From: Physcomitrium patens
Taxonomy: Eukaryota; Streptophyta; Bryopsida; Funariales; Funariaceae
Length of the DNA stretch: 64,000 nt
Assembly: GCF_000002425.4 (NCBI RefSeq)
Contig: NC_037257.1
Location: 14,507,232-14,571,231 of the forward strand
Reading direction: 5' to 3'
Shown: positions 47,266-59,835 of the stretch, one piece after another
Position numbering within the stretch: position 1 is the stretch's first letter
Layout: each line of letters opens with the position of its first letter
Program-made: the position numbers and the translations under genes
Notes under the pieces: generated by a model
Told to the model about the DNA's origin: nothing
Seen by the model: the letters and a program-made list of their open reading frames with translations, nothing else
Database searches by the model: none

Positions 47266-49260
47266 TTTCTACTATATTCCAAATACTATAGTTACAATAT
47301 TTATTATAAATTATAGTAAATATTATAAAAAGTTCTAGCTATTTTTAATACTTTCAACAATAACAATTCATAAGCTATGGTTTTTGAACTTGAAGTACTA
47401 AAGATACTTGCACTCAATAAAAAAAATCTTTTTTTATTTTCTTAAAATAACCTAAGCATGTTGAAAAAATTATAGTTTCAGATTATAATTATAATAATAA
47501 TCATAATCATAATACTTTTTTAATTTTTTGAATTGAATAAGATTATTTATTTATTTATTTATTTATTTAAGAAATATTATCAAATATATGCAAATATACA
47601 ATACTATTTCTTTTCATTAAAATCCGTCTCTATTGTCTCTACAAATTAATCTCTGAAACATAGAAAAAATTCAATAGAAAACTCATGATCAAAGGAACTT
47701 ATTAGATCAAGGAGCTATGTAGACAAAGTTCATCCCTCACTCTGGCAGCAATAGCTTCATACCTATGAACAAGTGAATAAAAAAAGTAATGGATGACCAA
47801 AAAAACAAAAAAAATAACAAAAATAAAATAAAAAAATAGACTCTTTAGTGCTTGTTGCTATCTACAATTGAATAAGTAGGTAGATAACAAAAAAATGGAA
47901 AAACAACCAACCAAAATAAAGAAAAAATAAAAAGATCTTCAAAGATCTCATTAGTCTTCAAAGGGTACTTGGATTCAAGAAGACAATATTTCTATTTGTT
48001 ATCCAAAAGTAAACAAAATGTAATGCTTAATATCGATGAGGCATATTCATTTCCATGGGGCTCTTATTCTAAAGTACTCTATAGATTGAGAGAATCCAAA
48101 TCCATTTAACTACCATTCTATCCAAACAAATTATTGACCATAACTTAAAACTTTTCTTACTCTAATTTAATAGATAGTTGATACATGGACTCTCTCTCCA
48201 CTCATTTAGTTGTTAGAATAAAGTATTGAATCTATTGTTGGACAAATCATAAAATAACAAGAAAAAAAGTCAAATAAATAAATACTGTAGGTGAATTATA
48301 TATTATCTTAATGTATAATGGCTTCTATCCTTGTAGTTACATCAATATTATAGTATTTAAATATGTGGATTTTTTGAGGAGAGAATTGAATATAGGAAGA
48401 GCATCAAAAAGACAATAAACTATGAGAAGAATGAGAAGTACCTACTAGCAACTCAAAAAAAAATGCAAGAGAATTTATTCAATTATAATTTTTTTTTAAA
48501 TAATGTGTAATTGTTTGTAAATTTAATTTTTATTTGATGTATTTAAAGTTTTGTTATATCATCTATTCTATTTTTTTTATTAATAGGTACATTCTTTTTT
48601 CTACAAAAAGGTATTATATTCACTCTTTATTTTTTATATATTTATTCCATCAACTTTAATTAATTAGAATTTTATATTTTTTGGTTTAATACAAGTGTTT
48701 TCTAGAACAAGAGTATTGACTGAAGTTTACAAAGATTTAAAAGAGAGTTTTTTAAAATAAAGAATGAGTTGGAATTTCAAAGAATAATTTATGGATTATA
48801 AGATGAGTTTTTGATTGTATTGCATAAGAAACAAGATAGGTATAGGAGAAGGATCTTATCGAAATTCCTTTGAATTTAAAGTAAACTTTAAACAATATTG
48901 TTGCTCATAAAATGTTCTTGTAAGAATACTTGTATTTGTGTCAATGGTTCTATTGGCCAACAAACTCTTTGCAACCTTTCCCACCTATCCAAGTTGTCCA
49001 ATATGTATTGCTATGCTCATATAATTGTAATCCATAGATGAACACAATCTCCACTTCAACTTTCCTTGGAGGCTTAGGCTTACTTAGTTTATACACTCCA
49101 CTAGTCTATACCATCAAAAGTTTTAAAAAAGCTTAGAGTTTATAATTTTTTATCTAATAATTGCATTTAAGAATGACCAAAATTATTTATACAATCTCCA
49201 AACTACTACTTACAATATCCATCAAATCAAATTGTTATTCCTAATTTCTCCACACATGGA
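47266..49260. other. AT-rich DNA without recognisable genes
   Basis: Contains a (TTTA)n microsatellite at about 47,543-47,570. Nothing else could be assigned. Composition rises toward the gene island that begins near 49,260. Confidence 0.5.
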
Positions 49261-50987
49261 CGATTTGTAAATATGATAGCACTGTACCTTTTCAATGTCA
49301 CCTGGCTTCGTTCCACCATCCAAAGGAGAAGAGTTGGTTGCTTCTCCAACCCACCACGACCTCAACAACGACGTCGCCTCCATCTTTTGGTATACCTAGC
49401 GAAGAGAACAAAATTTACAATCGAGCTCCTTCAGATACATGAAAAAGGCACATTAGCACAAGATAATCTCAAACTCGATAAACACTCTCTGCGTTTGTCC
49501 AAAACCACATCAGACCATCAACCCCAACCCCAACAGTGTGAACCTAATCACAAAAACATCAAGAATTGCGAGAGGACCTCCGTGACCTTCAGTTTACTAA
49601 ATCTGAACCCTGATCTGCAGCTCTTCAGTAAATACTCTTCAATAAATTTTTGGTGTGGCTGGCATTTCTTGTTTGCTGGAACCCTGAGTCTTGGCGATGA
49701 GCACCTCACACCCACTTTTGATGCGTTTACAAATGTGCCAGTATAGGAGCAGCTTTAGAAAAGGTACACATGTGGGCTGATACTCTTTTTAACATGAAGC
49801 TGGCTTAACCAAGGTGTCCCAAGCTGAGCTGGTTCATTGATACAGACTATTTGATTGAGTGCATAGAAAATTATGAATATCTGAGGAAAGACATTCCTAA
49901 AGCCAGTTTATTCGAAGGGGCGTGGGCTTGTTTACGGATGGGATTAGCTGATTCAATCGTCACTATATATACCCAGCGATTGCAGAGAAGTTGGACCATC
50001 TACTAGCAGGAATGCATATTCACTTAGTGGGTTGGTTTGATTTTATTGATTGTATCAAGCTTATATGTGTGACGTAAAAATTTGTAAAACAATAGAACAA
50101 GTTGCGCACTTCTGAAAACGGAGAAAACTTAACTATTTATAACCTAAGTACCTCACATCTTTGGAGGTTGAGAGGAGGCGTTGGGAGTGGTGCACATGGA
50201 CTGGCATTTGGGTAGTTACTTGTGCATGCTCTCTCAGTAAACAGGAAATGCCAGGCATAGGCAGCCACACCGAAAATCAGCCACACCGACCAATGCACAT
50301 CCTCAAGCGCTATTTTGCAAGACATGAAAACCCAGGCGTCAGCTCTGACAATCAGCAGAGCTAGCACACGAGTTTTAGTAGCCTTTGTTTGTATCTTGAG
50401 TGAGTGAAGGGTTCAAAGCTTTCTTCTAATAAACTGGTTCTGACCATTTGGAAAATATCCTCAGAACACGTCAAAAGAGATGGGAAAATGTTGATAGATC
50501 CAAAGACAGGCTCATCGTCACTCATCGTCTCTTTAAATCATCTCCAACTCAATTATATACATGGCGTTTGTGAAGAACAATGAGTCACATGAAACTAATG
50601 GACCTGTTTGCGATGCGTAGAGACGGTTTGGTGCTTTGCACTCGAGGTGATAAGCTGCTCTGCCTCTCCACGTAACTGAGCATACACCTACTGTGTTTCT
50701 CAACATCGCCAACAATCGCTTGCGCATCGTTTCAACTGTGCTCTAACTCTCCCACATTGCTCTCAAAGATTACATCCAATGTTACTGAAAACAAAATCTG
50801 CAATGAGATATACCAGTCTTTTTACCTCATGAGTATAGCGTGAGCAGCCTGTCTTTCATTTATCTAACATGTAGAACTTGCTCCACCGCCCCTGCAATAG
50901 CGTTCTCAAGTGCTGATGTAAAAGTGTGGCTGTGATTTGCGGTTGCTGGTCATTCACAGATGAGACTAGTCCCACATCTGAAAGGTC
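49261..50987. other. GC-richer island, no gene identified
   Basis: Composition resembles the RDR and MutS2 genes rather than the surrounding repeats. The longest frame is 49,273-49,746 (+, 157 codons), with no recognisable domain and low-complexity Gln/Pro and Arg stretches. Minus-strand frames at 50,137-50,367 and 50,533-50,727 are equally unassigned. It may hold the 3' UTR of the MS5-like gene, a non-coding transcript or a decayed gene. Confidence 0.5.
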
Positions 50988-52134
50988 TTAGGTAGAGTGA
51001 TCACTAGAAAAGCGTACGACCAGGAATCTTCGTTGCCGCCTCATATTTATCTCTAAGGCAAAAACGTCGTTAAATGAAAGTAATTCTTTCTGCAAATTCA
51101 CGATTAAAAGAAGAGTCCTGAATTTCATCATTGGTCTCAAACCTGTTGCTGGCACGACCAAAGTCGAGGTCATCAGGTTGAAAGTGAAGTCCAGTAAATC
51201 CCAAATACTCTTTTCCTCCTCAACTTTGATAGTACTCTGTTTCTCAACGTCACTGTGATGTGAGGGAACGTCCCTTGAGTTTGAGTGCTGGTAAGGAAGA
51301 GGTTTAGCAATATCTAAAAACTTTTTAATTAGCATCCTAGAAAGCTTCGACGAGAGGGATTGTGTTGGCTTTGCAACTGGGATACAAGATTGAGCTCCAG
51401 TAATTGATGCCATATCACATGCTGGCGGGGTCGCCGTTGTGACAGGAAAAGATTTGTGAGCTTCACGTTCACCTTCCATCCCAAGCTGGTCTCAACATGA
51501 CATTGCATCTCCTCGTTCTCAGTAGCAGTGGGGTTGGAACTGATAAACTTGTGCAGATACCCTTAAAAATCTGATAGAGCATTCATCAGGAGATGCGTCA
51601 TCGAAATCATCTTCATCCCAACCACTGGAACTTCCAGAGCAGCTACCATCTTGCAGCCAAGACTGTGTTCTATAGCTCCCGGCCATCTCCAGTCTGGTAT
51701 GATGCGCAGGGCCAAATCTTGAAGTAGCTATAAAGGCACCAGACATAGACGGGTCAATATTAGACTGAGAAACTTGTTCCAGAGCAGACCGTGAGGCACG
51801 ACGAGGTTGACGTGGCATGGCTGGCTGAGGTTGCCACAAGGTTGAGTCATGAGCACTCACATCTGTGTTACAACCTGAAATGGTAAATGAGCTCAACTGT
51901 TGTAGAATATCATCATGAGATCCCTTCAACCCTATGGAGGACTCTAACTCTTTTAACAAATCCTGAGCGCGCTCATAGGATTTAAGATGAGAATCTGATG
52001 CCCACCGAATGCCACTACACGCTACGGTCACTCTCTGAAGAACGGCTTCAGCTTCTTCCAGACGCCCTTGCTTCATCAAGCAAACGCCGAAATTGCAAAC
52101 TTTGTTGTCGTCGGATTCAATTAACAATGCTTTC
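50988..52134 (-). CDS. MS5/TDM1/SDI1-like TPR protein, 3' exons only
   Basis: The minus strand from an acceptor at 52,135-52,137 encodes 'KALLIESDDNKVCNFGVCLM', 'KQGRLEEAEAVLQRV' and 'SDSHLKSYERAQDLLKELES'. This is the last TPR and following helix of the plant MS5/POLLENLESS3-TDM1 and SDI1 family, which act in meiotic exit (MS5/TDM1) or sulfur-deficiency response (SDI1). The frame can end at a TGA (51,519-51,521). Alternatively a donor at 51,555-51,560 and an acceptor at 51,486-51,488 join, in phase, 52,134-51,561 to 51,485-50,988, adding about 165 residues. The N-terminal TPR exons are not found in the next 1 kb upstream, so the gene is 5'-truncated or has a very long TE-filled intron. Confidence 0.7.
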
Positions 52135-53099
52135 CTGTCGCACACAAAAACACTTCAAGTAAGCGACAGATGATATGGATCTGCTAAGCACACCTGGTCA
52201 AGCGACACAGCAGACAGAATCACGCTTTTCACATTGAACAGTAAAGCGGATCACCTTTTTTCTCCTGCGACTTGCGGATTCACGTTTATTTCTATGGACA
52301 TGTAACAGATCTCGCTTGAAAGCAAACTCACAGACTCCAGACACACAACATGCACCCTTCGAGAGCCGCTACTAATCCGACAATATGCACTCAAAATCCA
52401 GCCTAGGAAATGAATAAAGAAGAGACGTAAGATGTTGGTGGCAAAAGCAAACTTGTATTAGAAGAACTAGGTCGCCGCTTACACGTTTGGGGACGACGGT
52501 GTGAAGCGCACACAAGAGGGGTGAGAATCAACGAAAGTCTTTAAACGCAGTGCACAGTTGAGACATGTACGAGAATGGGAGGGCCCATGCAGCAATAATG
52601 CAGTTCAGTCAGGGCGAGCACGCCACGGTGTCAGACTGTGAACCTCGAATAGCACTGAGAATAGTTGGAGCATTTTCAAGAGTAATTGAAATGGTGCTTT
52701 GCATTGAAAGGAAATTGTCGACTACTCTTGCCACGTTTCAACCAGTATTCGGCAGCTTTCTCACTGACGGACAGGGAGGAATTCATGAAGAATAGAATCT
52801 GCAAATTGAACATGCAAAACTCTGATAGTAATTTTCGTTTTGATTCTGTTTACTTTTTGAAACCTTCATCTGGAATGAATGGGTTTCACAAATTTATGTA
52901 ATTGTTTGGGATCCTTAATATTATGTTTTAGGACTTCAGCCTCTTTAGAAATCCCACAATAGCCTCTAGCTTGTTTCTTAACCCAACAGTGACCACAGGC
53001 TCTACAAAGTGCTCAAAGAGCCTGCTCAGTATCAAACAGTAAGGAACTGCTACTCTTTGCTGCCATACTGGGACCAGATTGGAGTTAACTACCTCGTGA
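52135..53099. other. upstream flank of the MS5-like exons
   Basis: GC-richer sequence. I looked for missing TPR exons on the minus strand and saw none. Plus-strand frames (52,565-52,795 and 52,686-52,901) overlap and have no recognised family. Confidence 0.45.
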
Positions 53100-54320
53100 C
53101 CCACTAAGGAATAAAATTTTCATAACAGAATTGATATGTTTCTTTGTGCACTTGTATTATTATTGAAGAAAATAAAATAATTAAAAAAAATCCTTAAGAA
53201 GAAATAATATTTTTTTGATGTGAAAGTTATGAAAAAGTTGAAACAAAAAAAATTTAATCTTTTAAAAATAAAAATGATCAATAAGAAAAGACTAAAAAAT
53301 AAAAATAAAAAAAGAAATTTTGATAGATGCAATACAAATCCATGAGGTCTTGGCTAAAAACATTTATAAAGCAAATTAAGCAAACTAATCAACCATTCAA
53401 TTTAAAAGACACAATGCAAATTTATATTAAAATTAATATTATAATACTATATTTTATTGAATAGATAATCAAATAATAAGTCTATCCTATCTAATAGTAT
53501 ATTTATTCTTTAAGATTCTATTATTAAGTATTTACTATTTTTCTATTTTTTAAAAAATATTAATACTTTTTATGAAAGTTTTTTTTATTTTTTGATTTCA
53601 AGGAAGTTGATGGTGTCATAGGCATAGTTGTTGATTGTGATAAATTATTCATCACAAGTGAAGAATTGGTGGAAGTTTTTCTTCTTTTATTTGTTGAAGC
53701 TAAAACATGATTCATCTTTAGTTGGTCTGATACAGTTATATGTCCATAGCTTTGTAGAACTTACTTTAATAATGGTTAATACTAAAAATGGTCTTAAAAA
53801 ATTTATTTTTTTGTATTTTTGAATTTCTTTTGAAATTTCTTTTGACATGCCTTATATTTCTCATTGAATTTGGGATGAATAAAAATTATTTAGACATTGA
53901 GATCCATTTATATATTAAATCCTATGTATATAATATTTATTTGACATTGATAAGACCTTCAAAAGTTATGTGGAAAAAGAATGAGAATACAATACTAAAA
54001 GATTGTAAATAATTGTATTTGATAAAAATATAAATAAATATTAAGGTTTATTACTAAAAAAAATAAAAAAAGATATAACTATTGAAAAAATAATCACTTT
54101 GACTTAAATCTAACTAATATTCAAATTAAACCAAGGTTCAAATCTCTACATCAATGTATTTTTTTATTTATTTTTGGGAGGAAAAAAGAAAAAGACATAT
54201 GGAGCCTAGATAGTATGCAGCAAAGATAAAGGCTTCCAAATCTCAATTAGATCAAACCTTTGATTTAAAAACTTTTTTGAAAAAAATTTCAATATATTAG
54301 ATTTTAAATTGCTTTATTTG

Positions 54321-54321
<1 letters not shown>

Positions 54322-54368
<47 letters not shown>
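54322..54368. repeat. (TA)n microsatellite
   Basis: About 23 perfect TA units. A shorter TA run lies at about 55,082-55,101. Confidence 0.95.
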
Positions 54369-54374
<6 letters not shown>

Positions 54375-55988
54375 AGATAAATTTAAGTTCCACCTTTCTA
54401 TAAAGTGTAATAAACTAGATTACTTCAAAATCAATCCATCAATGGATGTTGTTATTTTCTTCATCTTTAATCTTCACCAAAGTCTTCAAATTTTTTTTCT
54501 TTCAAGATCTAGTTATCTTTAATATAATTCTCTTCTTTGGAATTGAAATAACTTAAACATTGTTGTCTTTATTGACAATCATCTCTTTCACTCTTTTATT
54601 TATTCTTACTTTTACTCCATAATCTTAAAATTTAATTGGAAAGAATTAGAATACATTACATGAGTTGGATCCAAAAACAATTTTTACATCAACATGCTAT
54701 TCTTGCTAACTATAAAAATAATAAATTAAAGAAAAACCATATATCAATTTCAATTTCAAAAATAATCTATAACAAAAAAAAAAAAGCTAAAAAGTCTTAA
54801 AAATAAGCATATATAATTAAGATAATATAAATATAATTTTACAATCAAATATAATTTTTTAAATATTAAGAGCAAGCCAAAAGCATCTACATAGACCATA
54901 TCTATTGAAAACATAGAGGATATTTATATCCAAGTCTTATATATGTTGTATAACTAGATATTTTTAAGATCCACATAAAACCATTTGTATAGTTGTTTAA
55001 GCACAAACATTGTAAGTTGTGTTGTCAAGCTTATATCTCTATGCATTTATAATAATATTCTTATTTCTTAAATAAGCTAATTATATATATATATATATAT
55101 TTTTCTTCTTTTCCAAATAAAAGACCATTTTATGTTATATTTTTAAAGAAGTATTTTATTTTATTTTATGATTTAAATAGATGTTGGTAGAATGCATCTA
55201 TTTAGAATTTTTATCATTATTTAGTAATATTTTTATCTAAATAATAATAGTCACTTCAAAAAAACTTGTAAGATTAAATTATAGCCCAATTATTAAGACA
55301 ATAATATTATGATAGTTGTATCTATTTAATTGGAAGTTCTACTAAATTATGACCTTCTATTAAAATAATTATATTACATTCAATTATATTAAATTTCTAG
55401 AACTTTGTGGTTTGTTAAACTTATTTAAAATCAACTTTTTCATCAAAACATAAGTATTTTTGTTGACTATTTTGGTTCAAATTATAATCTATTGATAACA
55501 AGGCATTGTCAAAGCTTGCATCTTTCTATAAGCAAACTTGAAATATATACACTTATCATATCTTTTTATTATGTAGAAGAAATATTATTCAATTTTAAAA
55601 CCTAGAATTTTGAGGTCTTTCTAGTAGGGGTTGTATCTATTATATAAGAATTTGTAATCGAATTAAATCTAACAAAGGTTTTTAAAGATCAAAAGATTAA
55701 ACTTGGTAGCAATTAAATTCTATTCTATGATATTTTTAGTTTACTAATAGTAAAGGTGTTTTACCTATTATATTATAATCTTATAGGAGTAGATAATTTT
55801 TAAATTTTATTAATTTTTGAATGATAAAATAAAAAAATTCAAACATTTTTTTATAGTAAAAAATTTAGAATTTTATAATAATTTTAAGTTGCTTATAATT
55901 TAATTTCAAAATAATTTAATATATTATTTATTTCAAATTTTTATTTAAATATTAATTAATTTTTTGCTATATTACTCATACTTTTAAG

Positions 55989-55989
55989 T

Positions 55990-56023
<34 letters not shown>
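55989..56023. repeat. poly-T tract of about 33
   Basis: A long uninterrupted T run. It could be the reversed poly(A) tail of a retroposed sequence on the minus strand, but no retroposed gene is evident beside it. Confidence 0.85.
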
Positions 56024-56025
<2 letters not shown>

Positions 56026-56319
56026 AAAAGAATTTTAGCTAATTTTTTATAAAAATTTCATTGCTTAAAAATAATCTCTTTGAACTATAGAAAATTAAAT
56101 AATTGAAGTAAATATATAACATATTTTTTAACTAAAAATATCCATTAAAATTCAAATCTAATATATTATTAGTATTTAAAGGTTTTTTTTACTTGTACAA
56201 AAAAATTGTTAATTATAGTATAAGCATCATAAATATTTATAATTATTTTAGTAATTATCTAAATAATATGAATATATAGAAATAATCAAAAGTAGATAAA
56301 TTTAATAATATCTCGTGGA

Positions 56320-56570
56320 ATTTTTTTTAAAAAACCTTATAGATGCAAATTTGTCTCTATATGTGTTTGTAGGTAATTGGCAGGTTGAAAACTTGGCCAT
56401 GTATTGTACATATTGGTCATTTGTGGTATAAATTGGATATGTGGCACACATGTGAAAAACTTGACATATAAATTAGACATGTATCTTTCAAGTTAGACAT
56501 CTCTTAGAAGTTCTAAAAAATATTATTACATTATTGTATTACTTATTATCTTACTTGAAAATGCATTAGG
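56320..56570 (+). mobile_element. B-family LTR fragment
   Basis: Plus-oriented part of the B LTR ('GGTTGAAAACTTGGCCA', 'ATGTGGCACACATGTG'; compare 36,010-36,200). Not linked to other B sequence on either side. Confidence 0.65.
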
Positions 56571-57019
56571 GACTTAATTATGGCAAATAAATTAGAATTT
56601 TGCAACAAAAACGAAGCTAACAATCCTAAAAGATTTTTAAATGAATAATAATAGAACCTGAAAATTTTTAATTAATATTTAAAGAAATATTTTTTAAAAA
56701 TTAATATAATCATAAACAATTCTTAAAGAAATATTTTCAAAATGCTAAAAAATATATATTTCAGAAATATTAAAAATAATTTTGATTAAACTTTTATTAA
56801 GTTCTAATAAAATTCGCATCTTAAATAAATTCTAAAAAGTTCCTAATTAAATTTCAATAAAATCTTAAACAAAATCCTATAAATTTTAATAATTTTTAAA
56901 AAAATTCTAAAAAATCTTGAAAAAACTCTAAAAAATTGTAATAAAATCCTATAGTAGATTCAAAATCTTTTTAATTAATAATTTAATTATTTATCTTGAT
57001 TTAGAATTTACAAACCTCT

Positions 57020-57575
57020 ATTAATGACATGAACAAAAAGAAGATGCATAAACTTATAAAATTTGTATAAAAGAAAAAGTGAAAAAATAAAAATAAAGAA
57101 GTATGTAAATTAAAAAGAAATTGGAATGGCTATTGCCAGAAGAGAAGAAAATAAGAGACTCTTGAATCTAAACTAAAACCAAGAAAGAAATTGACAAGAG
57201 TGAAGAAGGCTTCATTCTTGCCTTTATATATACTATCTACTTAAGATCTATATGGCGACGTTCTATGGGACCTCCAAAAATGTGTTGACTTTATATGACA
57301 CATATTTTGACTTCTAATGCAAGTTTTCTATATAGATACTGCATAATTAGCTTATTTCACAAGCTATCTATACATGTGCAATGTGATTAGCTTGTTGACA
57401 AAGTTTCTAATCTACTAATCAACTACAAACACATGTAAAGTTAAAAAAAACATCCAAAAAGCTTCTAAGAAGATTTTCTAGAAGATATTATGAAATTAAT
57501 ATATTTTTATTTACTTCTATTTATTTATATTATCTATGTAATAATTATAATAGATATATTTTCATAATATTATTG
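57020..57575 (-). repeat. 3' LTR of B4
   Basis: Aligns with 25,374-25,942 and 10,674-11,222, for example 'TTGGAATGGCTATTGCCA' at 57,119 and 25,499. The left limit is approximate. Confidence 0.75.
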
Positions 57576-58129
57576 TCTTTTGTAGGGACGAGTTCTACAA
57601 GGAGCGGTGATCATATGTTGAAGAAGTCTAAGATGCCACAAATTATATTTGCTACATACTCTGATCTTTATTCTCTTTGAAGGTAATTGATAGGTCCTCT
57701 CAACCATTGGAAATGTCCCATTCCATGGCGGAAAGACCACCTTATAATTTGATCATTGTTGAAACCTTCGTAACTTCTTTTAAACAAAATATTTGTAATG
57801 ACATCAAGAGTTGTACCTATCTCCAATAAAATCACCAAACATTGAGAGTCTTTTCTTAGGTTGTAATACTAAACGTATTATATTTTGTCATCTATTTGAA
57901 AAAAAACATGTTGTTCTTGAAGGTCTTCATCTCTATTACGTCATCTTGAAGGCTATGACAATTGCAATGTCTCATTTAGTAAGTCAGTAAATGATAGTTC
58001 TTGAGTTGAATCCACTGGATACTGATTTTCTATCTCCTTAATGCCACAATTATATAAAAACTACAAACAAAGATAGAAGATAGAATGTAATCTTTTCTAA
58101 ATTGTGTTTCTTTTATAGCAAAGTTTTGC

Positions 58130-58330
58130 TATTTTTCATATTAGTTTTGATGGATGTTATTGATGAAAAGCTTTAACCTTCTCTCTCCCATTTATAAGAT
58201 TTTTAGTTGGCTTCCATATACATTCATTAATATCATAGGTGTACTAATGGACAAGTTATTCCAACTTATTTTACTACCACCTTGAGTCTCAAACTTCTTT
58301 TACTTCAAATTCTTTATCATTGTCTACTTC
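58130..58330 (-). pseudogene. B4 chromodomain
   Basis: Minus-strand reading 'IEVDNDKEFEVKEV', 'YDINECIWKPTKNLING' and 'EKVKAFHQ' follows the chromodomain consensus (EVE.VLD.......YLVHW.GY....TWEP). Several Arg/Trp codons are now stops, as expected from CGA-to-TGA and TGG-to-TAG/TGA changes. Confidence 0.75.
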
Positions 58331-58599
58331 TATAGGAGAAGGTAGAACTTTTTTTTTTTTACTATGTTCACAGTCTTGTATGGTTCAAAAAGAAATATGT
58401 GGAATATAAGATGGATCTTCATTGACTTCAATAGATGTAATTGATAAGCAACTAAATTAATTTGTTCACAAATAGGAAAAGGTCCAAGCTTGTGGTAGTC
58501 TAACTTATCACCAAGACAAATAGTCTTGATATTACGACAAAGTAATCATATCTTGTCACCTACATTAAATTGTGGTTGTTCCTTTTGGTAGGCATCTAT

Positions 58600-59400
58600 G
58601 TTGATCTTTTGTTATTCTTGACCTTCTTTTAATTGCATCTTCATTATTGTATGTAGCTTTGACAAATGATTTGCCAAATCTTCCACAACAAGATTATCAA
58701 CTTTTAAAAAGTCAAAAGTATCAAGTTGAAGATGATAGCCATAATTAACAAAGAAAAATATTTGTTGTATAGAAAAATGCATGGTATCATTATAAACAAA
58801 CTTTGTCAATGGCAAGAGGGTTGTTCAAACATCTTGTTGATAATTGAAGATACATCTTAAGTATTGATCCAAAACTTGATTTACATGCTCTATTTGTCGA
58901 TCAATTTAAAGATGAAAGACTAAAGAAAGCTTTTTGTCACCTCTAAAATCTTAAAAAATATTCTTCAAAATCTTGATATAAATTGAATCTCTTCATTTAA
59001 TATAATATCTTTTGGCAATCCATAATATTCATAGATATTGTCAAAGTAAAGCTTGACAGTTTCTTTACTTATGATAGATTTTGTGCATAGTACAAAATGT
59101 GTCATTTTGGTAAAACAATCTAGTGTCACAAATATAGGATTACATGAATCTAAGATTGGAAGATTTACAATAAAATCCATAGAAACACAAGTCCATGGTT
59201 GTTTTGGAATAAGTAATGGCTAAAAAAGTCCATAAGGCTGATGAGAAGGAGTTTTTGATCTTGAACAAATGTCACATGATTGAAAAAAGTCTTTTATAGC
59301 CTTCACATTTGTGGCTAGTAAAAATCTTTAGATGTTAACTCTAAAGTCTTGTTGTATCTAAAATATCATACTACTAGAAAATCATGATGTGTTTGAAGAA
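58600..59400 (-). pseudogene. B4 integrase
   Basis: The open pieces 58,965-59,180 and 58,612-58,815 read 'MDFIVNLPILDSCNPIFVTL', 'FTKMTHFVLCTKSIISKETV', 'YYGLPKDIILNEEIQF', then 'FVYNDTMHFSIQQIFFF' and 'YGYHLQLDTFDFLKVDN'. These are the catalytic core and C-terminal part of a chromoviral integrase. The second catalytic Asp (SDRG block) is Asn. The HHCC region lies upstream to about 59,400 in broken frames. Confidence 0.87.
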
Positions 59401-59635
59401 GATATAAATGTGCTTCTCCTTCTGGAATATATAGGTGTCCATTGAAATAAAGTAGGTTCTTTAAGTCAAACTTGGAAGTATGAAGATATTTAAAAGAAGT
59501 ATTCTTGATATCATAAAGAAGAGGATCACAGGATATATTTGATTAAATTTGCTTGAAAAAACTTAGATCAATAATCAATGTTGATTTCATTGCTCAAAGA
59601 TGAAATTATTCTGGCTTCAATAAAATTATCTTTTA

Positions 59636-59835
59636 TTAATGAAAAGCTACATTTCTTTCTTTTGGTACAAGATAAGAATATCTAAATAGGACATCAAACA
59701 AACCTTGTTTCTTTCCTAGTCGATAAGTGATATTGAATTCAAATCTTGATAAAGATATATTTTGACAAGCTTCGTAATGATTCAAAATATATGTTGGCAT
59801 GAAATATTCAAGGTTCTTGTGATCCATATATACAT
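59636..59835 (-). pseudogene. B4 RNase H, C-terminal part
   Basis: Reads 'VYMDHKNLEYFMPTYILNHY' and 'SRFEFNITYRLGKKQGLFDV', the conserved end of gypsy RNase H. The frame is cut at 59,836 by D3. Confidence 0.85.

Larger units (their letters stand above)
53100..56300. other. AT-rich intergenic DNA
   Basis: Mostly A and T with no assignable coding sequence. Short frames at 53,120-53,332, 53,628-53,822 and 53,788-54,012 are Phe/Leu/Ile/Lys-rich, as expected from composition. Confidence 0.5.

Noticed and set aside
49273..49746. Plus-strand frame of 157 codons as a protein gene
   Set aside because: No recognisable domain, no splice context and a composition-like protein. Kept only as part of an unassigned GC-rich island.
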